Shown here: positions 1 to 6,902 of the stretch, in pieces | Numbering within the stretch: position 1 is the stretch's first letter | How the letters are laid out: the number at the start of each line of letters is the position of its first letter | Source of the DNA: VGWG01 sp964580075 | Lineage (GTDB): Bacteria; Verrucomicrobiota; Kiritimatiellia; RFP12; JAAYNR01 | Direction of reading: 5' to 3' | Length of the DNA: 64,000 nt | NCBI GenBank assembly: GCA_964580075.1 | Contig: CAZOJL010000002.1 | Location: 10,099 to 74,098, forward strand | Notes under the pieces: generated by a model | What the model saw: only the letters and a program-made list of their open reading frames with translations | What the model was told of the DNA's origin: nothing | The model's database searches: none | Translations under genes and position numbers: made by a program

Positions 1-171
1 AGGCCCGATGCGATCGAAACGATTGTCACCTCCCTAGCGGGCGCGAGCTGGCCCGCGGCCGTGCAACGGCTTGACGCCGATGCGGCCGGTGCCCTGCGAA
101 GCTGGCTGAAGTCGGTCGTCTCCGTCATCGTCGGTGGCGCCGGCAAGCAGGGCACGGGAAGGATGGAGTAG
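1..171 (+). CDS. C-terminal end of an unidentified protein (5' partial)
   Basis: The first frame is open from the window edge to a TAG at 169-171 and encodes the last 56 residues of a protein that starts outside the window. The tail is rich in Ala, Gly and Val and ends in a Lys/Gly/Arg stretch. No motif is recognisable, so no function is proposed. It lies only 7 bases upstream of the likely GTG start of the transglutaminase-like gene, which suggests the two are co-transcribed. It could be the tail of any soluble or membrane protein. Confidence 0.5.
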   Translation, partial: RPDAIETIVTSLAGASWPAAVQRLDADAAGALRSWLKSVVSVIVGGAGKQGTGRME

Positions 172-178
172 CGGCGTT

Positions 179-1456
179 GTGCGAAACAGCGAAAAACGGG
201 ATGTTGCCGTGCGGACGTTGCGGGCGCTGCTGGTGCTGGTCGCGGCCTCGGCGCTAGCCCTTGTTCTCTGCGGTGTCTTCTGGCGCATGCGTCAGCCGAC
301 GCGCCCGGGGGGCGGGGATGAGCGTCCCGCCGACCCGGCGTCGTTGTCCGGGGTCCGAGCCGCTTCTATTATTGCGCCACACACCGCCGCCGTCTGGCGC
401 GTGACGCATTCCCCCGGTGTCGGCGGTCGGGATCCATCCCAGCCGCATGCATTTTCAAATTCCCTTTTCCAGGCGCGCTCCGAGCCGCCGCGCGGTCCCC
501 CCGCCGCCGGCCCGGATGGCGCGGGGGTGGCCGCCGCCGGCGCCACGGGCGAGCACCCCCTGTTTGCCGCTTTGCGCGCCAGCGCGGGACAGCCCATTCC
601 AGCCGAAGTGCGCGCATTGGCGCTTGAGATCACGGACGGCAGCACCAACGATCTGCAGCGTGCCCGCTTGATTTACGACTGGATCACCGATTATATCCGG
701 TACGATACGGAAGAGTGGGCGCACGTGGTCGCTGGCGCCGAGGACTACTGTCACGACCACGACCCGCTCAGCGTGCTGCGCCGCGGCACGACGGTCTGCA
801 TTGGCTACGCCTGGCTGTTCGACGCATTGGCGCAAAGCGTCGGCTTGCGTGCGACATATCTGATCGGTGATGTGCGCGGCTATCGCGGCACCGAGGATGA
901 TACGCTCGTCAGCGCCTTCAAACACGCCTGGAACGCGGTCGAGGTTGACCAGACATGGATGCTTCTAGACGCGACCTGGGGGGCGCGTCAGACTGAACAG
1001 GTCGAAGACGCCTATGCGGCGCGCCGCGCCTACTACTTTAACACGCCGGCCAACCAGATGATATTCGATCATCTGCCCGAATCGGCTGCGTGGCAGCTCT
1101 TGGTGGATCCGGTTCCGGATGTCGCGAGCTTTGCGGCGCTGCCCAATCTGAAGCCGGCCTTCTTCACCGATGGCTTGCGGCTCGCAAACGCTTTCACGGA
1201 CACGCTGCATCTGGGGGCGGGCACGCAGGCCGGTATTACGCTCCAGGCTCCTGAAGACGTGAGACTGATTGCCACCCTGAGTCAGGCGGATGGTGCGAAC
1301 ACCCGGATGCTGCCTATGGTTCAGGAGGGCGATAGACGCGATGTGGTCGTTGGATCGGTTCCGGCGGGCACGTACATCTTACGCGTCTACTCGTCGTCCG
1401 GGACGGCCCCCGTCCGTTTCGAATGCGCGGCCGATTTTGTCATCGTAGCGGATTAA
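179..1456 (+). CDS. membrane-anchored transglutaminase-like protein
   Basis: About 425 residues. A hydrophobic segment near the N-terminus (ALLVLVAASALALVLC) looks like a signal anchor, placing the rest outside the cytoplasm. After a low-complexity Pro/Gly/Ala linker comes a transglutaminase-like (papain-fold) core with the Cys-His-Asp triad in the expected contexts: TTVCIGYAWL, then KHAWNAV, then LLDATWG. In bacteria this fold usually works as a cysteine protease or peptide-processing domain rather than a cross-linker. The C-terminal part resembles the beta-rich tail of KY-type transglutaminase-like proteins. I chose the GTG at 179, which has GGAG about 10 bases upstream; an upstream in-frame ATG at 134 lies inside the preceding gene and would place the anchor about 30 residues in. 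The substrate is unknown. Confidence 0.75.
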   Translation: MRNSEKRDVAVRTLRALLVLVAASALALVLCGVFWRMRQPTRPGGGDERPADPASLSGVRAASIIAPHTAAVWRVTHSPGVGGRDPSQPHAFSNSLFQARSEPPRGPPAAGPDGAGVAAAGATGEHPLFAALRASAGQPIPAEVRALALEITDGSTNDLQRARLIYDWITDYIRYDTEEWAHVVAGAEDYCHDHDPLSVLRRGTTVCIGYAWLFDALAQSVGLRATYLIGDVRGYRGTEDDTLVSAFKHAWNAVEVDQTWMLLDATWGARQTEQVEDAYAARRAYYFNTPANQMIFDHLPESAAWQLLVDPVPDVASFAALPNLKPAFFTDGLRLANAFTDTLHLGAGTQAGITLQAPEDVRLIATLSQADGANTRMLPMVQEGDRRDVVVGSVPAGTYILRVYSSSGTAPVRFECAADFVIVAD

Positions 1457-1460
1457 CCTA

Positions 1461-1500
1461 TTGAGGCGCTTTCAAAACCTCTGGTTTGTGCAAGCGAAGG
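1461..1500. repeat. dispersed hairpin repeat, copy 1
   Basis: Directly after the transglutaminase gene lies an imperfect hairpin whose arms contain CAAAACC and GGTTTGTG, followed by GCAAGCG and GGTTCAGGG. Nearly the same sequence occurs in inverted orientation at 11960-12000, after rimO. Both copies sit just past a stop codon. No T-run follows, so it is better described as a repeat than as a standard terminator. The 433 bases between the transglutaminase gene and ftsH otherwise hold only the hexanucleotide element at 1686-1786 and the ftsH promoter. Confidence 0.6.
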
Positions 1501-1685
1501 GTTCAGGGTTATCAGGGACGAGGTTTATCAGGGTCGGGCCTTCTGTGCCACCCGCACCTGGGCGCGTGGAGTCGTTACAACCTAAGCCCTCGACCCTCTC
1601 CGACCACCTGCCCATCCTCTGCGACGTGCGAATCCCGGGCGAGGCGTGAGGGTTGGCGTGAGGGTTGCCTACGCGCCCGTTGGCA

Positions 1686-1786
1686 GCAATTCTAACACTG
1701 GCAGCCGCTATCGGGATCCAAATCGGGATCGGGACCGAAATTGACGAGAATGCAGGGAATTCGACCCCGACCCCGAACCCGATAGC
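1686..1786. repeat. hexanucleotide-tract hairpin element upstream of ftsH
   Basis: The element starts with GCAATTCTAACACTGGCAGC and continues into degenerate six-base units of the type ATCGGG/GACCCC. GCTATCGGG (707-715 of the second kilobase, i.e. 1707-1715) is complemented by CCCGATAGC at 1778-1786, giving a long hairpin. Bases 1686-1728 (43 nt) recur without mismatch on the other strand at 45933-45975. Both copies lie immediately upstream of a promoter that drives a housekeeping operon. No coding potential is seen. Confidence 0.8.
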
Positions 1787-1829
1787 GATTTCGACTGGTC
1801 GGATGTGCTCAAAATTAGAATGGCTGTGA

Positions 1830-1858
1830 TTGACCCCAGCTCGTGGGTGGTCTATACT
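1830..1858 (+). promoter_or_regulatory. sigma70-type promoter for the ftsH operon
   Basis: TTGACC (1830-1835), a 17-base spacer and TATACT (1853-1858) match the housekeeping consensus well. The predicted start of transcription near 1865 lies about 25 bases before the ftsH ATG, with AGGAG at 1872-1876 between them. Confidence 0.7.
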
Positions 1859-1889
1859 GAGGGCATTTATCAGGAGCAATTGCCGTAAA

Positions 1890-3989
1890 ATGATGACTGA
1901 CGAATCGGAGCATGATATGCCGAAGACACCGCCTCCGCTGCCAAAGGGTGGAGATGGCGGGAAGCGTCCCGCCGGGGGCCCGCCACAACGTTTTATGCTG
2001 GCCTGGCTGGTCGTCCTCGTGTTTTTGGGTGTGACCTTATGGATGATGTCCGGCAACCGGTCCGCCGGCGGCATGCGCGACATTTCCCAGGGAGAACTGG
2101 AGCGGCTCGCCGCTGCGGGCGAGATTGAAAAGGTCGAGTTCATCCCCGACCCCTCGGGCGGCATCCTCCATGTGCGCGCCGTCAAGAAGGGCGGGCTTGA
2201 AAAGTTCAAACTGGTCATCCTGGATTCCGAAGGCACGTCTCTCAACGAGCGGTTGCGTGTGCATGGCGTGAATCCTTCGGTCGCGACCAAATCGGTCTGG
2301 ACGGCCCTGATGTTCCAACTGCTCCCGGTGGTGTTGTTCATCGGGTTGCTCTACTTCGTCTTCATGCGGCAGGTACGGGCTTCGGGCGTGGGCGCGATGA
2401 ATTTCGGCAAGAGCCGCGCCAAGATGCTGAATCAGGACAAGAAGAAGATCACCTTCGCCAACGTGGCCGGGATCAAGGAGGCCAAGGAAGAGGTGCAGGA
2501 GATCGTCGAGTTCCTCAAGGAGCCGAAGAAATTTTCCAGACTGGGGGGGCGCATTCCCAAGGGGGTGCTGCTGATGGGACCGCCCGGCACGGGCAAAACC
2601 CTGATGGCCAAGGCGATTGCCGGCGAGGCCGATGTCCCCTTCTTCAGCATCAGCGGCTCGGACTTTGTGGAGATGTTTGTGGGGGTCGGGGCGTCGCGCG
2701 TGCGCGATATGTTCGAGCAGGGCAAGAAGAACGCGCCGTGCATCATCTTCATTGACGAAATCGATGCCGTTGGTCGCAGCCGATTCACCGGGATTGGCGG
2801 GGGGCATGACGAGCGGGAGCAGACGCTCAACGCGCTGCTCGTTGAGATGGACGGGTTCGAGACCTCCGAAGGCGTGATCATCATTGCGGCGACGAACCGT
2901 TCCGACGTGCTCGATCCCGCCTTGCTGCGGCCCGGGCGGTTTGATCGTCAGATCATGATCGACCTGCCGACGCTCGACGGTCGCGAGGAGATTCTGCGGA
3001 TGCACGCGCAGAGCCTGAAACTCGGCCCGACCGCGGACCTGCGTCGCTCGGCCCGTGGCACGCCGGGATTCTCCGGGGCCGATCTGGCCAACCTCCTCAA
3101 CGAAGCGGCGCTGCTGGCCGCGCGTCAGAACAAAGAGGGGATTGATCAGACCGATCTTGAGGAAGCCCGCGATAAAGTGTTGTGGGGCCGCGAGCGGCGC
3201 AGCCGGGCGATGAGCGAAAAGGAGCGGAATATCACCGCGTGGCATGAGGCGGGGCACGCCCTGACGCAGGTCTTGCTGGAACACACCGAACCGGTGCACA
3301 AAGTCACGATCATCCCGCGCGGCCAGGCGCTGGGGGCGACGATGTCGCTGCCGGATCACGACGTGCTCAACCGCACCTGCAACGAGCTGCTGGACCAACT
3401 GGTTGTGCTCATGGGCGGGCGCATTGCGGAGAAACTGCATACCGGCGATATTTCCACCGGCGCGCGGATGGACATCCGCATGGCGAGCCAGATCGCGCAC
3501 CACATGGTCTGCGAATACGGGATGAGCGAGGTGATCGGTCCCCAGGCGTTTGGAGAAAATCAGGAACTCATCTTTCTCGGGCGTGAAGTCTCGCGGACGC
3601 AGTCGCACAGCGATGCCACATCGGAGCGGATTGACGCCGAGATCAGCCGGCTGATCCGCGATGCCTGCGACCGGGCCGATGCCCTGCTGACGACTAACCG
3701 CGACAAGCTGCAGCTTCTGGTCGACCGCCTTCTCGAAGAGGAGACGATGGACGGTCGCGAGGTGGCCGATCTGGCGAAGCTGGGGCGGTTTCTGACACGT
3801 GGGGAGTTGGCTGAGCGGGATGAGCAGGAGCGCCGGGCGCGTGCCGAACGGGAAGCTGTGGCCGAGGCTCAGGCGCAGGCTCGGTTGCAGGCCGAAGCGC
3901 TGAAAACGGCTCCCGCGCCGGAGACGCTGGCGGCGGCTGTCGATGGCGAGGCACCGGCTCCGCCAGCGCCACCCGTGCCGCCTGCCTGA
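1890..3989 (+). CDS. ftsH: ATP-dependent zinc metalloprotease FtsH
   Basis: Membrane-bound AAA+ protease that extracts and degrades membrane and regulatory proteins; 699 residues, the usual family size. Order of domains: cytoplasmic Pro/Lys tail, first transmembrane helix (LAWLVVLVFLGVTLWMM), short periplasmic domain, second transmembrane helix (FQLLPVVLFIGLLYFVF), then the AAA module with Walker A GPPGTGKT (about residue 230), Walker B IIFIDEID and the second region of homology ending LLRPGRFDR. The protease domain has the zinc motif HEAGH at 452-456 and a downstream Asp in TGARMDIRMA. The C-terminus is an Ala/Glu/Pro-rich tail. ATG 1890 follows AGGAG and fits the promoter. It leads an operon with folP, cdaA and ybbR. 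Confidence 0.95.
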   Translation: MMTDESEHDMPKTPPPLPKGGDGGKRPAGGPPQRFMLAWLVVLVFLGVTLWMMSGNRSAGGMRDISQGELERLAAAGEIEKVEFIPDPSGGILHVRAVKKGGLEKFKLVILDSEGTSLNERLRVHGVNPSVATKSVWTALMFQLLPVVLFIGLLYFVFMRQVRASGVGAMNFGKSRAKMLNQDKKKITFANVAGIKEAKEEVQEIVEFLKEPKKFSRLGGRIPKGVLLMGPPGTGKTLMAKAIAGEADVPFFSISGSDFVEMFVGVGASRVRDMFEQGKKNAPCIIFIDEIDAVGRSRFTGIGGGHDEREQTLNALLVEMDGFETSEGVIIIAATNRSDVLDPALLRPGRFDRQIMIDLPTLDGREEILRMHAQSLKLGPTADLRRSARGTPGFSGADLANLLNEAALLAARQNKEGIDQTDLEEARDKVLWGRERRSRAMSEKERNITAWHEAGHALTQVLLEHTEPVHKVTIIPRGQALGATMSLPDHDVLNRTCNELLDQLVVLMGGRIAEKLHTGDISTGARMDIRMASQIAHHMVCEYGMSEVIGPQAFGENQELIFLGREVSRTQSHSDATSERIDAEISRLIRDACDRADALLTTNRDKLQLLVDRLLEEETMDGREVADLAKLGRFLTRGELAERDEQERRARAEREAVAEAQAQARLQAEALKTAPAPETLAAAVDGEAPAPPAPPVPPA

Positions 3990-4007
3990 CCCGGGGGAAC
4001 GTGCGCG

Positions 4008-4880
4008 ATGGGCTGTGGCAGAGAGACAATGTGGCGGTGTGACGGACGGACGGTCAGCTTGGACCGGCCGATGGTCATGGGTATTGTCAATGTTACGCCC
4101 GACAGTTTTTTCGACGGGGGTTTGTGGGACGGATCGCCGGATCGTGCGGTTGCCCACGGCGTGGCCCTGCTGGAAGCCGGAGCCGACATGCTGGATATCG
4201 GCGGAGAGTCCACGCGGCCCGGTGCGTTCGAGGTGCCGGTTGATGAGGAACTGAGCCGCGTGATTCCGGTCATCCGCGCGCTGGCCGGCCGGACGCGGGT
4301 GCCGTTGGCGGTCGACACCCGGAAGGCGGCGGTCGCCCGCGCGGCCGTCGCGGCAGGCGCCTGCATCATCAACGACGTCACGGCGCTCGGGGGCGACCCG
4401 GCGATGCGGCGGGTGGCGGTCGAGACGGGTGCGGGCGTGGTGCTCATGCACATGCGTGGCACGCCGCAAACCATGAACGGCCTCGCCGTGTATCGAGATG
4501 TCGTGCGGGAGGTGGGTGACGAATTGCGCGCGGCGGTTGACGCCGCCCGCGCGGCCGGCGTGGCGGCGGAGGCGATTCTGGTCGATCCTGGATTCGGCTT
4601 TGCCAAAGAGGTGGAGCATAACGTCGCGCTGCTTCGCGAGCTGGGTCGGCTGACGGCGCTGGCGCCGGTCATGGTCGGACTGTCGCGCAAGCGGTTCATC
4701 GGGGCCCTGACCGGGCGATCGCAGCCGGCTGAGCGGATGGCCGGGAGCGTCGCCGCCGCGATGCTCGCCGTGCAGCGCGGCGCATCCGTCGTGCGGGTTC
4801 ACGATGTGCGGGAGACCGTGGACGCGTTGCGTGTTCTGGTTTCGGTTGCACCGGGAGAGAGGCAGGCCGTAAAATGCTGA
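4008..4880 (+). CDS. folP: dihydropteroate synthase
   Basis: Condenses p-aminobenzoate with the pterin diphosphate to make dihydropteroate in folate synthesis; cytoplasmic TIM barrel. The N-terminal signature GIVNVTPDSFFDGG, the pterin-binding DIGGESTRPGA and the later DPGFGF motif and SRKRFIG loop are all present. At 290 residues it has full family length. The start lies 18 bases after ftsH, and the gene overlaps cdaA by 7 bases (the cdaA ATG is just inside its end), so the two are probably translationally coupled. No other folate genes are visible nearby. Confidence 0.95.
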   Translation: MGCGRETMWRCDGRTVSLDRPMVMGIVNVTPDSFFDGGLWDGSPDRAVAHGVALLEAGADMLDIGGESTRPGAFEVPVDEELSRVIPVIRALAGRTRVPLAVDTRKAAVARAAVAAGACIINDVTALGGDPAMRRVAVETGAGVVLMHMRGTPQTMNGLAVYRDVVREVGDELRAAVDAARAAGVAAEAILVDPGFGFAKEVEHNVALLRELGRLTALAPVMVGLSRKRFIGALTGRSQPAERMAGSVAAAMLAVQRGASVVRVHDVRETVDALRVLVSVAPGERQAVKC

Positions 4881-5767
4881 CATCGCTCCAGATCGAATTC
4901 CGGGATATTCTGCAGATCGCCATTCTGGCTTCGGTGCTCTATTACATGCTGCGCTTCATCCGCGGGACGCGGGCCGCAGCCATCCTGATGGGACTGGGAA
5001 TCGTGATTTTCGTGGTTTTCGCATCCATCAGCATCTTCAAGCTTGATGTGCTCGGCTGGCTGTTTGGCGGGTTGGCGCTGTACCTCGCCTTCGGGGTGAT
5101 CATCATTTTTCATCCGGAATTTCGCCGGGGATTGGCCATTCTCGGGAAACAACCGTTTCTCAGCACGTTGCCGTGGCAGGCCGTGCGGCACATGCAGCCG
5201 GAGCGTGTGTCGGAAAAACTCTACGAAGTGGTGGACCAGCTCTCGGAGCGGCGGATTGGCGCCCTGATCGCCATCGAGCGGACGGAGAATCTCGACATGT
5301 TTGTGGAAACGGGCGTGCGGATCGAGGCTCCGCTGGTTTCGGAACTCCTCCAGACGCTCTTTTATCCGCCCGCGCCGTTGCATGACGGCGGGGTGATCGT
5401 CAGGGGCGAGCACATTGTGGCGGCCCGGTGCATTTTTCCGCTGTCGGAGCGGCAACGCCCTGATTTGAAGGGGCTGGGGACGCGCCATCAGGCGGCGGTG
5501 GGGTTGAGCGAGGCGAACGACGCGGTCGTCATTGTCATCTCCGAAGAGACGGGGGCCGTGTCCATCGCGCACGACGGCAAATTCTACCGGGGGATGCGTC
5601 CGGACGCGTTGCGCCGCTATTTGCGGGCGCTGGATCCGCGGCAATCCGACGACCACATGACGTTCGGGCGATTTCTGGAGCGTCTCAACCAGCGGAGTAC
5701 AGAGAACGGTTTTTCGCAACGGTTCCTGCAGTTCGTCCATCGGAAGCGGGAGGTGCGTCATGACTAA
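4874..5767 (+). CDS. cdaA: CdaA-type diadenylate cyclase (DisA_N domain), with unusual active-site residues
   Basis: Probably makes cyclic di-AMP from two ATP at the membrane. 297 residues: three hydrophobic helices (ILQIAILASVLYYML; AAILMGLGIVIFVVFAS; WLFGGLALYLAFGVIIIF) followed by the DisA_N catalytic domain. The two signature motifs are altered: the usual DGA is DGG at residues 171-173, and the usual RHR is RHQ at 204-206. Surrounding sequence (APLHDGG, GLGTRHQAA, VISEETGAVS) is otherwise typical, so the fold is secure while full activity is not. The next gene encodes YbbR repeats and overlaps by 8 bases, the classic cdaA-cdaR arrangement, which supports a working c-di-AMP module. Confidence 0.88.
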   Translation: MLTSLQIEFRDILQIAILASVLYYMLRFIRGTRAAAILMGLGIVIFVVFASISIFKLDVLGWLFGGLALYLAFGVIIIFHPEFRRGLAILGKQPFLSTLPWQAVRHMQPERVSEKLYEVVDQLSERRIGALIAIERTENLDMFVETGVRIEAPLVSELLQTLFYPPAPLHDGGVIVRGEHIVAARCIFPLSERQRPDLKGLGTRHQAAVGLSEANDAVVIVISEETGAVSIAHDGKFYRGMRPDALRRYLRALDPRQSDDHMTFGRFLERLNQRSTENGFSQRFLQFVHRKREVRHD

Positions 5768-6902
5768 CCCCGCCACGGGATGGCGGCAGAACGCGGTTCT
5801 GCGCGATGTTTTATTCTGGGTGCTGCGCGACTGGCGATGGAAGACGGTGGCGCTGGTGCTGGCGACCGCTCTCCATCTTTTTATCCGGGCGCGCATACGG
5901 CACACGGAGACGGTGATGGTGCCGCTGGATCTGGATCCGCAGGCACAGGTGGCGGCTGCGACGATCGAGCCGCTCGCCGTGTCGGTGACCATTCAGGGGT
6001 CGCTGACGGAACTGCAGCGATTGGACAGCCGCCAGCTCCGCATGATTGTCCGTCCCAGCGTCTCGGAAGGGCGCACAGGACAGGGATCGTGGATCCGTCG
6101 CCTGTTGCGGTCGGCCGCGGGCAACCGTTCCCGCATCACGGGCAATACCGAGGAGTTCCGTTTGACCGTGCGCAATCTCCAGGGGGGGAACCGGCAGATA
6201 CGGGCGATCAAAATCGAACCCAAGATGGCGAAGGTCACCTATGACGTGCGCGGCGAGATCGAGTTGCCGGTGGCGGAGCCGGTCGTGCTGGGGAAGCCCT
6301 ACCGGGGGCGTGTGGTCGTGGATTACACACCCAAGACGGTTCGCGTGACCGGCTCGCGCGATCAGCTCGAAGAGATGGCCGCCAGCGGGGTGCAGTTGCA
6401 GACGGATCCGGTGGACGTCGACGGCCGCGTACAAGGCTACAAGAAGACGGTTCAGATTTTGCAACCCAGCGTGTCCCGGCTTGTCAAATTTGATCCTGCC
6501 GAAGTGACCGTTGAGGTCAAGATCATCACGGATCGGTTCACGATCAGTTTTTCGAACGTCACGGCGCTTGTGACCGGGTTTCCCGGCGACGGACAGGCGT
6601 GGCGCTGCGTGCCGCCCGAGGTGTCCGTACGGCTGACCGGCCGTGCGGAAGTGGTCAACGCCATGCAACCCGGCCAGGTTTCGGTCTTTGTCGATATGCG
6701 CGATGCGCAGCGGCTCGGTACAAACGTCCTGCCGGTGAAGGTTTTTATTCCCTTTGACTTGTCGGTCGAAACGGCCGAGACGGAGCCGCCGGCCGTGACC
6801 GTGCTGGCGTTGCAGCCGGAGACCGTGCCGGAGGCGAAACCGGAAGCCGCGTCGGAGGCGGATCCCGATGGGGATGGTTCCGAAGCGGATCCCGAAGGAT
6901 GA
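5760..6902 (+). CDS. YbbR-domain protein, probable CdaA regulator (CdaR-like)
   Basis: 380 residues. One N-terminal transmembrane helix (TVALVLATALHLFI) anchors an extracytoplasmic region made of YbbR-like repeats; phrases such as YRGRVVVDYTPKTVRVTGS and LPVKVFIPFDLSV are typical of the family. The tail from about residue 345 is an acidic Glu/Ala/Pro/Asp low-complexity stretch with repeated EA and DP units. In Gram-positive bacteria CdaR binds and modulates CdaA. Here the 8-base overlap with cdaA supports the same partnership, which is inferred from context. It overlaps ftsK by 4 bases. Confidence 0.85.
   Translation: MTNPATGWRQNAVLRDVLFWVLRDWRWKTVALVLATALHLFIRARIRHTETVMVPLDLDPQAQVAAATIEPLAVSVTIQGSLTELQRLDSRQLRMIVRPSVSEGRTGQGSWIRRLLRSAAGNRSRITGNTEEFRLTVRNLQGGNRQIRAIKIEPKMAKVTYDVRGEIELPVAEPVVLGKPYRGRVVVDYTPKTVRVTGSRDQLEEMAASGVQLQTDPVDVDGRVQGYKKTVQILQPSVSRLVKFDPAEVTVEVKIITDRFTISFSNVTALVTGFPGDGQAWRCVPPEVSVRLTGRAEVVNAMQPGQVSVFVDMRDAQRLGTNVLPVKVFIPFDLSVETAETEPPAVTVLALQPETVPEAKPEAASEADPDGDGSEADPEG

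Noticed and set aside
1461..1695. Two small open frames of 62-69 codons
   Set aside because: They cover repeat hairpins, lack ribosome binding sites and resemble the translated repeat after rimO rather than a protein.
2037..4883. A 948-codon open frame antisense to ftsH and folP
   Set aside because: It mirrors strongly supported genes on the other strand, is rich in Arg/His/Pro and has no family motifs. High GC at third codon positions creates such shadows.
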